Assembly: GCA_019096065.1 (NCBI GenBank)
Contig: JAGUCH010000008.1
Coordinates: 3,663,001-3,727,000 of the forward strand
DNA length: 64,000 bases
DNA from: Paracyclopina nana
Lineage: Eukaryota; Arthropoda; Copepoda; Cyclopoida; Cyclopettidae
Direction of reading: 5' to 3'
Position numbers and translations under genes: made by a program. Positions within the stretch are counted from its first letter, which is position 1; every line of letters starts with the position of its first letter. This document shows, one piece after another, positions 23,400 through 39,923 of the stretch. The notes beneath the pieces were generated by a model. It was given only the letters and a program-made list of their open reading frames with translations, made no database searches and was not told the DNA's origin.

Positions 23400-26300
23400 A
23401 GTTCCCTGATGCAACGGTTTTGTCACCCACAGAGCCAACCCCAATTCGGGGAACAACACGATGATGTTCAGAAAAAAGCCCGTAACTCTTTCAAATGAGG
23501 ACATCATTGTTATTAATGATTTTCACATTCATGTACAAAATAATCGGAGTCATTCCATAGGGTTGATTTTAAATTCAGCAGCACATTATTTACTATGAAT
23601 TTCTGGATAAGAATTGCATTACTTTGCATATTGAATTAGAATGTCCTCAGGCTAAGATAAAAATTCTCCCAATAGCCTCCTAAGGTTGCCGTATGTAGTT
23701 CCGTTAGCTCTTAGTTGTGAGGTTGCGCGGAATGTAGTAAAAATGTTCCGGTAAATAAGGGTTTTTTTATCCGGGCGCGTCGCATACAATCAAACTTTTT
23801 AGGATTCGGTCATGATGACCTAAATGCGTTCACGCCAAATTAATTAGAAGCTCAGAAGTGCGATAAGATTTTACGAGTCGTATTTTTAGTATCATATGCG
23901 AAGAGATTGAATTACACAAAAAATATGCGCATTATCTTTGAATTATGGGAATGTCAACCTTATTAATTAATCTGGGTTTGTTGTGCCGAGTTTGCCATGA
24001 AAAAGCAGACTAACCTATTTGATATTCGATTTTCTTCATGATTTGCTGCTCTGACGTCAAAGCACTCTACTACTACATGAATTGAATAGGGCTTTCGTAG
24101 AATTTTATTTATAAGTCCCGTCGACGATTTTGAATTTAGCCTTTCCATCGCATTTTCGCTACGACGGAAATTGCTACTTAAAAATCGAATCCAGGCGCAA
24201 TTTTGCAACAGCGCGAGATTTACAGAGCTAGATAGCAGTAATGGCTTGGAGTAAGCTTTTTTGCTCTCCCCCCCCCTTGTACACAATGAGAAAAAAGCTA
24301 TTGGTTTTTACCAGGCTTCTTCAGCACTCTGCATAAATATCTATATTTACTTATTTATAGAGTGTATGCTTCGTTGGAATGTTGCGGCCTGATTTGTGAC
24401 AGCTGTGTCATGTTCGTATGTGACAAGTCGATGGAAAAATAGAAGTTCTCAACTACGTACTATAATATAATTTTCCCAATTGCACTGCCTAGAATAAGGA
24501 CCATAGAAGTGGGGGCAAAAAAAAAACTTGTTTCGAACGTCAAGTCCCCCGAAAATATTGGCAACTTTGTGAGCCATTATTCCATCTACGGCGTATGCAA
24601 GTTTCTCCATTAAGGAGCATGATGGCAGGTAGCATTGAGCTTGTTGGATCAATTACTGCATATTGCGCGGAAATGTACCTAAAACAAATAGAAAATCAAT
24701 AGCTGCAAACGACTGCTGCTACAGCCATATATTGCTCTCACGTTTTTTCGGCTCCGGATTGGACCGAGGAGTACATCCCGAAACTTTTCTTCTTCAGTGC
24801 ATATTTCTCTATTTGTACCAGGCCTGGTCACAGCACTGCTAAGTAGGTTCAATAAAAGAAGCCGTATTTTATGATCATGTGACGACGGCTGCAAAGGACA
24901 CCGTGATCCATTCATGAATAAAAACTGTGCACAAGATTGGGAAAAACGAACATGCATATGCTGTATATGTATAGTAGACCCAAGTTTATGCGCAGCACAA
25001 CTATTACAATAAGGCCTTGAGTGCTAACAAACACACATATAATCATTGTGTGATTGATCAGCATAACCTGAAGAAAGACATTCAAATTAGCGTCTAATTC
25101 ATGGACCGCATGATAATGTACTACTATGAACAGCAAGTTTGTGATTTTCAAAGGATGGCTTATAGCAATAAACCGAAGTTGTCACAACTAAAAATATTAC
25201 GCGAGACCTTGGTTGCCAAGTGCATAAAAACAACAAGGTATCTGCAATTATTCTGGCGCCTTTGAACGAGGAAAAGCTTAAAGTGACACGCCAGTAATTT
25301 TTAACGAGAAAAAAAACCAACTTTTATCATGCCACAGCTGGGCTTTTCTTATTTATAGAACACACCGAAAAGTGCATGTCAACTTTTTTTTTCTCCGGAA
25401 AAAAAAGTGATGAACTGTTCTCTGTAAACATTTTTTTACACAGGTACTGCAGAATGAGGTCCAAAGGTCAGGAGTATTTTTGTGTCATCTTGATTGTGGC
25501 TGTACATGAATCGCAGGAAGAAATGTGCCTTGGTGTACTAGTAGTACAATAAAAGTTTTGCGACTCTTTTTTCAGTCACTTCGTCTATAAGGGCCGGGAA
25601 AAACTGGCCTGCAATTGAATTGCCGAGCAGTGGCTACTTGTAATTATTTTGGGATGAATCGAGTGTAATTGATAGTATATGCCATTTAGCAAATTTTTCC
25701 GCCATGCATATTATGTAGCATAATATAATGGTGGAGGCACGAGTGGCTCCGCAATTTTGAAATGTTATTCAAGGTTTTCCTGAGCTAGGGGACAAGTTCA
25801 TGAAAACAAGTTTTGATTAGGGTGCACACACCCAAGTTCTTGTGTCATAAGGGGGAATATTTGTGTGTGAGGACGTTTTCTATTTTCATTCTCATTGAGC
25901 CCCCATCATGGCATATGTGAGCAATTATCAATAGTGCTCTGCAATAAAACGGAATATGACACTCAAAGATAATGGCAATATGGCATGAAGAAACACACCC
26001 AAAAGTCGTCTTTTTTCATCGCTTTGGGAGAAGAGAGAAGAAATATCCAGCCCATTTTGATGGAATGCCAGCAAACAGATGAGTTGTGAAGGCTGGAAAT
26101 TGGTGATCGAATCATAGCTGCATCAACAAGATATGCTACAAGAGTAGCTTTCCACGCATGCTTTCATGTCAATGTTGCTGTCGGTGGCAAGGCCTCGAAA
26201 AGTGGGCCATTTTCTTTCATCACGTTATTGCCTGGTTGGTATTTTACTGCGCTGCATGCAGTGGGAAACATCTGCTTAGTTGGCAACTGAAAGGCTTCTT

Positions 26301-27770
26301 CAATCACAGATGAGTTGGCCCGAAAGCTTCGCCGTGCGTAATATGGCTACAGTTTCTAAGGGGCTAAATACGCGCTCCTTTCTAATCGCGACGTTATCAA
26401 AAGCTGGGGAAAAAGGGGGAGCCAGGGGACGCAAGCTGCACATAAGCTTCTCGAGACGAGGAAACTTGCTAGTTTCCCTCAAGTTTCAAGAGGCAAAAAG
26501 TTGGCTTCATTTCCATGAAGCGTAAGAGCATTGCTCCCTTTTTCGGCTTCAATTGCTGCATTGGGACTTTTGCCGATGCCGATCATGCGCATGTCTCTAA
26601 GAGCCTCGGACCACTCCGGCCGAATAGTTTGGTAGATACTCGAGATGATCGGCCAGTCGGAACGCCAGAGTGGGTGGCAAAAAGCGATTGATACGTAGCT
26701 GGCGCCCTCGCGTATCGCAAGTGCGCACTTATTGGAAAGCCAGAAGATATTAGAAAGTCCGCTCGAACGGCGGCAGCGGGGAAAGCCCCTTTTTCAGTTT
26801 ATCATGGGAGCGGGCAAATCAAAGCAAGTCTGCCTATTGCTTGGAGCGTGGCAATTGCGAATTCATGGTATATATCCTTGCCATGCATATGTATATGGGT
26901 ATTATTTGGCCGGGTCTAACTGGAATGCACGCGCGCGACGACTCCGCCTGGCCAAAGGAGTACTCAAACTTTTGGGGAGCTCGTTCGATCGTACTGCTTG
27001 GAAAACCGGGAAGAAGGAGAGCGAAAAAGGAAAGCCGCCTTGCTAGAAATGAGGCCGAGCTCGGGCTTACTCCAACCATGCACAGGCTGCTCACAATGTC
27101 GCGAAACAGGCGCTGCAAGTTGTCACGCTTTTTTACACTTCAACTATTCGGGTTAAATTATGGCTTTGGCGATCGGGTAAAACCTGATTCTGGCAGGGAG
27201 CTTGCATTGATGCCGATAAAAGGTTGCAATGCAAGTCCACTTTTATCTTTTTTAAGCATTTTTGAAGGAGTTCGTGCAGCGGCAATAATCAGTGAAATGC
27301 GCAAAAATCCTGCTTATGAAGAAACCCTCGCAAATCCTTGGCCTAATGCAAAAAGCGGAAAAATCGCCGACCGTCATATCCTAATTAAAAAAAAGACTTT
27401 TTTGAAATTTTCAGCCCGGGCCAAAAAGCCAGTACAAAGGCGCAAAAGTGACTCATTATTTTCCAGTTATTATCTAGGAAATGATTCATTGAAATTACCT
27501 CGCACATCTCGGAGTGCAATTCGAGAGCCGCACGTGCATAATCTCCTTTGTAGAGCTTCTTTTTCCCGCGAGCCGTTGGCGGTACAAAACGCGTTGTGAG
27601 GGTCTTTTGCGCGTTGCGAGCGCCCTCGCCGCATTTTGTCCCGCCAATCTCAGAACCGGCCGTCAAGGTCAATACTGGCGCGGAGGAATTGCAGCAGCGG
27701 AGCCTGGAAGAAGTTCGCGCGCCCTCTTTTGTCCGCGGCCGGCCCCGCCAGCCCGGGCGGCCACGCTCGC
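23400..27770. other. Gene-free interval upstream of calmodulin
   Basis: No coding exon is supported. The sequence is AT-rich until about 26.3 kb, then GC content and CpG frequency rise towards the calmodulin first exon. The 252-codon plus-strand frame at 26841-27599 lies in this rise, shows no domain and overlaps antisense frames of similar quality. It is not called. Confidence 0.5.
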
Positions 27771-27777
27771 CGAATGT

Positions 27778-27792
27778 TCAGTCAGTCTCAGT
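27778..27792 (+). promoter_or_regulatory. Likely calmodulin initiator: three TCAGT motifs
   Basis: TCAGT, the arthropod initiator consensus, occurs at 27778-27782, 27782-27786 and 27788-27792, just downstream of a CpG-rich stretch and 81-95 bases before the calmodulin ATG. No TATA box is seen, which fits an initiator-driven housekeeping promoter. The start site itself is inferred. Confidence 0.4.
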
Positions 27793-27872
27793 CAACGGTC
27801 GCTGCCTTCTGCTCAATACAATTTCCAACAAGATACTACTAAGTTCGGACCTCGAATCCATCAACATCCAAA

Positions 27873-29975
<2,103 letters not shown>

Positions 29976-30860
29976 TTGTTCAAACTTATCCAACAACTTT
30001 GTCTCATGATATCGTCTGCATTTCTTCTTTGTTTTGTGATGTATTCATTTAATTCTTCTTCTGCTGCTGCCACGATGGCTGTGGGGGCTCGTCAAAAAAC
30101 AACTACACGATTTTCATCATCCAAAAAATCAACAACATCAACAACAACCGAACTATGCTACCCGTTATTACTACTTTTTCAAGTCAACAACAACTCCACT
30201 ACAATTGGTACTACTAAACTTTTAAACCAAACGACGTTGAGCATGTGAGCAAAAAATCCCCCACATCTACATCGCTAAAAGAAAAAACTCTTCAAAACTT
30301 GCTATACTACTACTACTACAATTATTATTACTCAAAAGTCCTTATTACTGTAATATAATAACGGCGATACATTGTTTTTTCATCACTGCTACTACTACTA
30401 CTACTACTACGAAAACATTCCTTGAAAAAAAGCATGATTTTCTGCTGCTGAGAAACGGAAAAAACGACGTCGATAAAAATTAAGCTGCTGCTATAATAAG
30501 ACTATATGCTACTACTATAACTACTTTTTTGTAAAAGCATTACTCTCTGAACAACATCCCTTGTTATCGATTTTCAATTGGGTATGTATACTAGGCAGAA
30601 CTGATGAATTTATCCACCACCCGAAATTTCGAGGAACGTGTCTTCAATGTGGCGTTTCCTTTTATCGGAGAGGCTACAGGCGAGCATATCTCGGAAGCAA
30701 TTTGAAGACAGCTCTCTCCCAATATTTAAGACTTCTATTACTACATATTTCATCATCAACATCGAGTTGACTGCAGTCTCTGTTCGATATACATGAATGG
30801 TTGGCAGTGTTAATTCTTTGCTGGCATATTTAACAGTCCCTTCAATAAATATCCTCCAAA
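29976..30860 (+). other. Probable long 3' UTR of calmodulin with CTA and CAA triplet runs
   Basis: After the TGA the sequence has repeated CAACAA, ACTACTACTA and CTGCTG tracts (for example 30390-30410) and several short uninterrupted frames without protein character. The first canonical AATAAA is at 30844-30849. Long, simple-sequence 3' UTRs are usual for calmodulin genes. The end point is inferred. Confidence 0.4.
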
Positions 30861-30869
30861 AATTGAGCC

Positions 30870-33800
30870 CCAAGTCTCGTCTTTCTTCTGCATGCCCAGC
30901 TTTTTCGCCGCCCAACAACTTGCATACTATAGGGGAAAAATGGAGCTTAAGGGAGCTAGATCCATCTTGTATTCTTCAACAAGCTCAATTGGCCCGTTCT
31001 GTGACTGGCTGCTCTGGAAGTCGTCACGCTAGCCAATTCGGGCATCAAAAAGCCTGGCTTGGCATGTAAAAATGACCCATTTTGGTCCCACCTCCCGCTT
31101 ATACGAATAAATCCTGAGTAGTCACGAGGATCAGTGCACCCGAAAAAAGGAGCTTGGAAACCTTAAAAGTGAAAGCAGCCGCGCCTTGGTAGCATAACTC
31201 GAGAGAAAATGTTTCCCTTTTGAATCAATCCTGATAGCTTCGTTGTAGAACTTTCCCCCCTCCCTTAGAACTTTGGCATTCATTAGGGCCTGGAAAACCC
31301 AAGGTTTGCTCAGCCTTCAATCAATTGTGCTTCAGCATGGTAACCGAATCGTCCCAACAGCGCAGAATGGACTCTTCAGTTTGCGTCCTAACCGCTTCTT
31401 CTTCATCTCCTGTATACAGTGTATAAAGCAGCCAGCTGCTTTCTCTTTCTCCTGAGGGAACAGTTATACTATGTACCACGACGTCTACAGAATGCAATAA
31501 ACAAAAAAAAAGGAAAGTTGCTTCACCACGACGAGTAGAACAAGGTTCGGAACATCGCTGCAAAGTCATGCTAAGACATGGTGGACTTTCTCCTTAATCC
31601 CTTGTTTCAGGCTTTATTATTCGGCGATTATGAGGAGGCTTTCTCGGAAGGCTGCTGAGCCCATTTTTTCTGCTGCCTAGCTTCTAATGAAAGTGAAAGT
31701 TGTGACAAGCATTGCATGAGCTGGCATTAATTAACATCTTTTTATGCAACGAGAAGAAAATGAGCCTCGTGTGTGCTGAGCAATCTAGTGGGTTTTGGGT
31801 AGTTTCGGGGGACCATTTGAGGACCAAGTCCTGAGATTGTGTGGCTCATTTGTACCGTGAAGGTCTAGAGCTTTAAGGGGGCTTAGATGTCACAAACACC
31901 CTGTACGTAGGAATACTACTGCTGTCCCCATCCATTACGACAAATTATATTGCACGAGAAAAGGCCGCGGGATAATAAGAAAAAAATCAAGCCCGTACAA
32001 GCTTCACTGAACTCCATGGAAAATGGGCTTTCCACATCAGAAGATTCCGGCAGGCCAAATTCGGAGGAGCCCAGTGGGGATATTCATGTGCTGACCGACT
32101 TGCAGCAGCAATCCACATGGAGGCATCAAAGGCCTTGAAAAAAACCGTCTGGCATTTTGCAATGCTCCAAATCCGGATTGGCACAGAAGAACCATAACTG
32201 CTGGATATCACGAGTTATGAAGAACACACTTTCATTCCAGAACGCGAGTGAATAAAGCCTGGCATCATCATTTGCAGTGTAAATGGAATCTTGGAAATTG
32301 TGGTGGTGTTTCTCATCCTTTGGCCTTCTCGTGTCTGGAAGCGGCAAAGAGCTCTGCTGCTTTTGGAGAAAGTGCCACAGCCTTACTTGTACTACAGCTT
32401 TTGTATCAAGGCCAAATGAATAGAGACACGTGGTTGAGAAACTGCTGCTGCTGGTCTACTGCTATTATGGTGGTGGCCACGGTGTTTTCCTTTCATTTGG
32501 GAATTATATTGCTGATTCGGGTGTGGCCAAAAGGCTTAGGCGAGGCCTTAGACCGCAGCAGTAAAAACGGCCGCGGCCGTGCATACCAAAAGACAATCAT
32601 GATGATCACCACCACCAACTTTTGGGTATGGCCTTGTGCATGTGAGGCTGCTTTCTCTTTTTGGAAAGCTCCAGAAACCTCTCCATGGTGGTGGCGAAGG
32701 CCGGGGAATTTTGCAGCAGCCTTAACAAAAGGTCGTTGGTCCTTGGTCTGCAAGAGACACACAAACAAGAACTTTTCGGCCCAATCCTAAATGGGGGACT
32801 TCTCTCTCTCTCTCATGGGAAAGCAGCAAAAAGATTATTCTCAAATTTGGCTTTCACCATGAGCTTTTGCAACCATTATGAGCTTTTTGTCGCATGTGCT
32901 GCTGCTGTCTGTGGCAATAAAGCAAATTGAAATTAGGCTTTTTCCTCCCTTACATTCCCTGCAGGCCAAGGAATAATATTATTTCAGTTTCCCTTCTCAT
33001 AACTTTGCTGCCGGAATTGAATCATGTGGACACGCATAGCAGTGTAGGCGATGGTACCGAAAATAAGGTAAACGCATCACTTTTCCGATCTTGGCAACTC
33101 TTTCTTTGCTTACGCGCGCGTTGTTGTTGGTGCGTTGAGTAATGATAATAGACCATCCAGGAAAAATATCCAAAAGGGAACGAGAAAGCACTCAAGGTGA
33201 AAAAGCACTTTCATTTTATCACTGGATGGGGCCTTGCTCCCGTTTCCAGCAGCATATACATTGTGATCAAGGCAAATGGCGGTACTGCCATGCACAAGGT
33301 GCTTTTGAATGTACATAATTAAAAGAGTAAATCGCGCGAGCTGGCCTGAAGGTCAGCCAAGGTTAACTGTAATGATTCAGAGAGCGAAAATTGTGCTTGC
33401 AAAAGTCGATCACGCAATTGCATTTTATTTATAGAGGCATTCTGAGCTGGAGTCGTGTTCTGTTATGTCACGATGTCTCTTTCTGCCTTGTAGAGCCAAT
33501 GAGGCCTAGAAAAACAAAGGCCACAGAAAGGTTGCAATACAGACTTTCAATAAACGTACAAAATACTGCTGCTGGCTGATATAAAACAAGTGCAGCCTAA
33601 TATTTCCCATAGAAAAAATGATGGATCTATAACAGACACCATGTGATGTAAAGCCTTCATCTCAGCGTTTCTGATAGGAAAAATATATGCGAGCATGTAC
33701 GTATCAAGGCATAAGTGATTATTATTATGGTAGCTAATTAAGCTTGTAAATCTAACTGACCGTTCCGCTTGTGCACATGCATCTCGGTCCAAATTCACAC

Positions 33801-36800
33801 TATAGAGAATTGTCAATTGGCAAGGCCAAGCAAGAGCTCGCATCAATGAGAACGTTTAACCAGTTAATCTTTTTTCGAAGGCCTACAAGAAAACATTCAT
33901 TTGATTTTGCAATTTCATATGCTTGTCCTCCACGTTGCATAGAAGTAGGGTGCAAATCCAGTTAATGAAATGATTATATCCTTGACAGATCAGGTCGCAA
34001 AAAAAGGTAGAAATTGCAAATGTGTGTCTGTCCTTGTCAGGCGAGGAATTTTGCCATATCTTCATCAATCGATCAGACCAGATTTGTGGCCTATATAGCG
34101 GAATTCGAACAATGAAGAACTTGGAAGAAGCTATACAAAATGGAAGACGAGATGCTGGCAAAAAAACCGGGGCTTTTGGCAACCAAATGACTGCTATAGC
34201 AGAGCAGCAGTTGCCTCTTGCCAGAAAATTGCTGAAAAATCATTGCCAAAGCTGAAAACTGAGGCAGGCAAAAACTATCGAAGCACTTTTTCTTTTCTGC
34301 TAGAACGCTCTTTTTGCAATGGGAAAAAGATATAGTGAGAAAATATCAAGCTCAGCTTTATGCAATTTTTCTGGTGCGCGAACGCGTTGACTTGTGAGCT
34401 CGTCCACATAACCATTCAAGGCTGCCATAAAAAATCCTGGCCCATGACTCAGCAGATCCGAAACTTTTCATCACATGATGAGCCAGAATCGAGATAACCT
34501 GCAGCTACAACGCATAAAATTGCCTTTTAATAATAATTTAAAATTAGCCCAGAAATAGTATAATGTATATCTGCAATGGATGCTGGAGTGACTCTCCATT
34601 TGGCTTTCTCAGCGAGTGCAATTTGCACAAGATGGACACATTTTGCAATGCAATATTTTGGGTGCCGTCACTAAGGCCTAAAATGAGGTGGGTTTTAGGA
34701 TCTAAAATCAAAGTGGGTTTTACGATCTAACAAATTGGGTTTTAAAGCCTACAGATTTTGCATCAGGGTACTAAGATCTAAGTGGAAAAATCAAATAAAG
34801 TTCATCATGGGTTTTAATATCTAAAGGCTAGGGTTTTAATATCTAAAGGCCTAGGTTTTATGACCTAACAGCGTGGGTTTTAAGATCTATTGCATCAGAA
34901 CAAAAAAAAAGTATTCTCAAAACCATGTTGCCAACTAAAACCTGAGCAAGCATTACATGAAAATTAAATGCTAAATGCTGAAATGCTATTAGTGAAGTTT
35001 TGATAATTGACATTTAATGATCGAACATTTTAGACTTTAAAACCCACGCCTTTAGATCAAAACACCCAGGTACAACAAAATGATGCTTTTCCAATGTAGA
35101 TCTTAAAACCCAGGTGACTAGATCTTAACATCCAGTTGTTAGGCTTTAGCATCCAAATCTTTAGATCTTAAAACCTAGGAGAAAAAAGCTTAGGCTTTAA
35201 AACCTATCTTTATTATAGATCCTAAAACCCACCCCTATTTTAGGCTTTAGTGACTTCTCCCAATATTTTTCATCATCCCTCACAGAGCAAATTGGAAGCT
35301 TGGCGATGCGGCTGGTGCAGTTATCCAGCCTGCGAAATCTATCTTGGCACAGTACTGCAAAATCTTTTAGCCTCTAGAGTTGTCCCATTTAAAGGATGAA
35401 ATTGCGAGAATTTCCTTTTTTATTATTGCCAAATTCCATTTGATGACGCGTCGTCATCTTGCATATAGTACATAAAGTAGTATGTTCTTTAAATGATTCC
35501 TTTTTCATATTGTGCAACTGCCAGGAGCCAAGCCACATTAGGCATGATTTATTATGCTGATGATGTGTGGAAAGAATCATTATTTTCAGTTTTTGAAGAG
35601 CTCCTGTTCTCACTATATATGCTATAGTATAAATGGTGGGAAACAATGGAAAAAGGGAGATGAAAGCTGCTGCTTTCTTTTCAGGAAGTGTAATTCTGGT
35701 TACAAAATGAGTTTCCAAATGTAATTTGACATGTAAATTAGTTTGGTTTTTGGGGCTTTGTTGCAGTTCCTAGAGCATAGAAGAAGCTAGCTTCAAAGTG
35801 AAGCTGCCACTCTTAAAAACTTTGCAAGATCCACTCCAAAGCCTCTCTTCAGAGCCTGCTTTGGTGGAGGTGGCTGTGGAACAAGCCACTCAGGATTAGT
35901 TTAATTAGTTCGATTGGAGCTGATATTTTCTTACTACATTCTTCTAGTTTGCTGAGCTTTTCGTGGTAATATAAGAACGGCCTATGGCCCATCATCATCC
36001 CAATACATTATTGGCTATATAACTAAGAAGAAAAAATTACCTAATCAAATGGAATATGGTGCTATGAAAATATATATTCGTGCTGCTTGCCACTATAGGC
36101 ACTTGCCTAATTTGGGTGAAATGGCTGCACTTTTTCCTCCTATACGAAAAAAACGAGCTTACTCCTGCGCTCAAAGTTGAATGCGTGCGTTTTCCATGTA
36201 AAGTTTTCTGCTTCCTTTGAAAACCGCGAGCGCGCGCTTGGTTTTCAAAGCCGTCGCTTTTAAAAATAGACCTTTTGTGATTTTTCTGCTTGCTTTCTCC
36301 CTCAAAGTCGTTTAGCATAAGAAAAGGTGGGAAAGGTTTTTGGATCCAATATATATATTTATTCCAGGCTAAGAGAAACATCACACGACCTCCTCCAGGG
36401 GATCAAATGATTCCATCAAGTGTGAGCGAGCAGAAGACTTCCTTGAGCTTCTGAAAACTGATCCAAGATCCGAATGGAATACTGAGAGGCCGCAGTAATA
36501 ACCCACCCGAGGTAATGGAGAGAGGCATGGTAAGCAGTACTGTCATAAAAAGGGGAATGGCTGTAGAGCAACTTCTGTGTACCTCTGGAAGCTACTACAT
36601 TGTTGCAAAAACTAATTGTCTTTCCAGCTCTCTTTTCGTAGCCTCAACAACAGCCAACAAAAGCAGGAGAAGAAAAGCCTTGCTGTAATCACACGTTCGC
36701 TCAAGAATCTTTGATGGCCATTTTGCCAGGCCACATCCAGCATAGTAATAATAAGAATGGTTCTCAGTGTCAACAATCAATGCACGACCTTCCAAGAAAA

Positions 36801-39800
36801 CATGGAAAAAGACTTAATCCCATATACGTACCATATATCCTTACCATATCATACACAAAAACATACGCATATGTGTGTGCGACAAACATTCACATAGCAC
36901 ATATATAGTAGTATATCCTTGCAGCTCGGATCCTTATCAGACGTCCGCGTTCGTTCTCAAGCCAAGTCTGCGTTTTTTGAAAGTTTTTCCTCACAGAAAA
37001 AAAAATCTGTCTGCGATGACAATCGCAATATCCCCTAATTAGCCAACAGTAGTTGGACGTTACATAGCACAAGTAGCACGCAGTTCTTAAATGCCCTTTT
37101 GCCAAGATCATTCAACCGCAACTTCCACTAGCTGCTACGTACTGCAATTCCAAATCCAAGGACTTTTTTAGCTGAGGATATTTGCTTCTATGATGTTCAC
37201 AACCCTATTTCAACGTGGATTGATGTGTATGTCTACAGAACAGCTAGGAATGAGAATATTTCACTTGGAATTGGCAAACAAGCTCGGCTACCCAAGAAGA
37301 GGTGTGTAAGCATGCAAACATTCTCAGTCGTGACATATTTTCACCGGTGTTTTTTTTTTCAATGCCTTCGGCCAGCCGAGAGGCAACGAATTAAGGCGCG
37401 CATGATGTGGTTGCATTGCCTTCATTCATTGCGACTACTGAACTACTGCTGAGAAGCACTTCAGCAGCAGGAACTTAGCCTTGACTCGCACAATGGATAG
37501 ATCCTGATCCCCTACAGCAAAGAAATCCGCTCTGCTTCCAGAGCAGGCCGATTCTTTTTTTGCTAAAAGCAGCATAAAAACCAATTTCACAGAGTGGATG
37601 GCGTACACACCGCTGAAATGTCTCGCTTGGAGCTGCATTAGATGAGGTGTCATGCAATGCAAGGCCAACATGCAGGGCAGAATATATAACAACGAAAATG
37701 GTGCCTTGGCGAAGAAAACGATACCAGTGGTGTTTTCGCTTTTCGGGAAGGAAATATGCTGTGAGCACAAGAATGTGTACATGGTCAGGGACATTTCCTG
37801 CCAAGGACTTTTCCTAGCTCCTCCTCGTCGCCTCGTCTTGATGGAGTAAAAGTCCTTTTAAACATCCATTCTTATTCTACATGAAGGGAGGAGGAGGGCC
37901 AAGGTGCGTGAGTCTAGAGTTGCTCTACTGTAGCTACCCATTTAATGTCCTCATAACTTGGAGCAAGCTACTCCAGGCTTTGCACTAACACCCCAACGAG
38001 GCCAACTCGAAAATGACTTCCTCTCAAAAATTTGGCTGGCTTCAGCATGGCCTACATTTTTGCCCGCTGAAATTAATAGGGGCCAACTGGGGAGGAGAGC
38101 ATACATAAAAGCAATATTAGATAACGTGGCGAGGTTTTGGATGTCTTTCTATAATGGCGCAAGATAGCGTAAGCTGCTTAAGACAGCTTCTCAAAATAAG
38201 TTTGTGATGATGAAAAGATTCTGGAGCATTTCTATGCTGCTTCTACTGCTGCGAGGTGTGAGCTAGAAGAGCTTGAATTGAATTCTCTACTAAAAGGCTC
38301 TTTCAAAAGGTGGCTCTGGCATATTACATTTTCGCTTAAGGCCAAGTGTTCTACTCAGGTTGTTTCAGAATCTTTTTGCTCTCATGTCTCTCGTGAAATC
38401 CAATAAAATGAGCTCTCTTTGTGGCGCACGTGATGTGCGCCTGGTTAAAAGCTTTCCAAAAAAGCACGAGACATGATCAATAAGTGGATGCAGCTGAAGA
38501 TGTTCATTGCGTCAGTCCAAAGAGAGTCCTTAAATGCTTATGCAAGATTACGCATAGCATTAGCATGAGAGACATCAAGCCTTGGCACACCTTCAATAAA
38601 AAACTCCACAGATCTTGGTCCGTTCGCAGCATATATCAGCATCCAAAAGCGACCGCGGTCTGCTACTGCCGCAGTGCGCAGACTATAAGCTATACAAGTC
38701 CTTCAATGTATGTAGTGCAGCTGTATATGCATAGAATTTTCCATAGCATAGGGAAATAATGAGCAATAATTGAGGAGCTCAGTTTATGAGCACTCCATAA
38801 ATAAGCTGTGCAGCCAGTTTTGACAAGTTGACTTCGGGGTCATATGCCCTTGCATGTTGACAATTTTTCTAGCATGTAGCAGTGGAATGTTATACCTATG
38901 CATGCTACGTGCGCGCGCGCATGCATATGTATACACAACGCGTATAAGCTACTAGGATGTAGCGCGCCTATGCTACGACGCGCGGCCTGGAAAATGGAAA
39001 GTTTGATAGCCTGGTCCTCCATGCAGTTGGTTCGAAAACCACTTTTACCTGTTCAAACGTTCCTAGGCTACACATTATTCTAGGACTAGGCCGGCTCGAC
39101 GAACCGTTACTGGCGCAAATCTTGGATCAGTCCCAACAGAACCTTGAGACCCATCAAAGTAAGAGAATTTTTCGTTTTTTACAAAAACCTCAGTGAAGTG
39201 ATAAAGCTACTCCATAGTAGCACTGTCATATTGTGCATAAATAGAGCTAAAGTGACTTTGCGTGCCGTAGAATTATTACACGGACGCGCATGATCTATAG
39301 TGGCCTCGCGTGACCTCAGCTGGATAAGACAAATTCATCAACTTTGGAACATCTTAAAGTAGTACTTTATCGTAAAATAATTTGTACAAAAAGAAATACT
39401 GCAGGCCGAGGACTCACGCCTTTTTCTCCAACTTCATTTCATGGCCGTTTCACATGCGAGGAATTAAATCACTCTCTCAAGCTAATTTAGAAACTTGAAA
39501 TGGCTGCACCACCTCCATGCGAAAAGTGCAAAAGGATTTTTTCTTCGCAATAAGCCATGAATGCATTTTTACTGCTACTCCTCGTACATGAGGTGGCATT
39601 TTTGTTAGCGCAAGGAAAACATTCTTTTCTGGCAATTCTTGCTTGAATTAGGTCAGATTTTCGACGGTGGAGAAGTAACATGTTGTTAAATAGGTCAACC
39701 GAGTGGAACTAACAGATTTCACCGCAAACCAACAAACCAAATTTAATTTTTCTCTCAATGGCTCAAAGCAATTTGGGATTTGAATAGATAAGTGGAAAAT

Positions 39801-39900
39801 AATGCGGCCGAGCAGTTTCGTATACTGCATTTCCAGTCTTGAGGATTTGGAAAGTCAAAACGAGCTGGTTTAGATAAGCGATCACAGTGATAGAGAAATT
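30870..39900. other. Gene-free interval between calmodulin and the 183-residue protein gene
   Basis: No exon is supported in nine kilobases. The only structured feature is the foldback element at 34660-35261. Open frames such as 32248-32790 (180 codons) have Cys/Trp-rich, non-protein-like composition and no splice context. Confidence 0.5.
34660..35261. mobile_element. Foldback transposon, 602 bp, with 8-bp target duplication
   Basis: The termini are inverted: GTCACTAAGGCCTAAAAT on the left (from 34667) and GTCACTAAAGCCTAAAAT as the reverse complement on the right. Inside, the left half holds repeated GGGTTTTAAGATCTAA-like units and the right half holds their reverse complement TTAGATCTTAAAACCC, so the element folds on itself. 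AATATTTT flanks both sides (34652-34659 and 35262-35269); including the preceding C it is 9 bases. A duplication of 8-9 bp and repeat-filled inverted arms resemble Drosophila FB elements. There is no coding capacity. Confidence 0.82.
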
Positions 39901-39923
39901 GCATTAATTCCAGAGTGCAGATA

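Noticed and set aside
26841-27599. 252-codon plus-strand open frame before calmodulin
   Set aside because: No domain, mixed random composition, overlaps antisense frames, and lies where rising GC content lengthens chance frames.
27514-27872. Open frames in the calmodulin leader
   Set aside because: CpG-rich promoter and 5' UTR; the calmodulin ATG exon is fixed by conserved gene structure.
32248-32790. 180-codon plus-strand frame
   Set aside because: Trp/Cys-rich, no conserved motif, no splice context.
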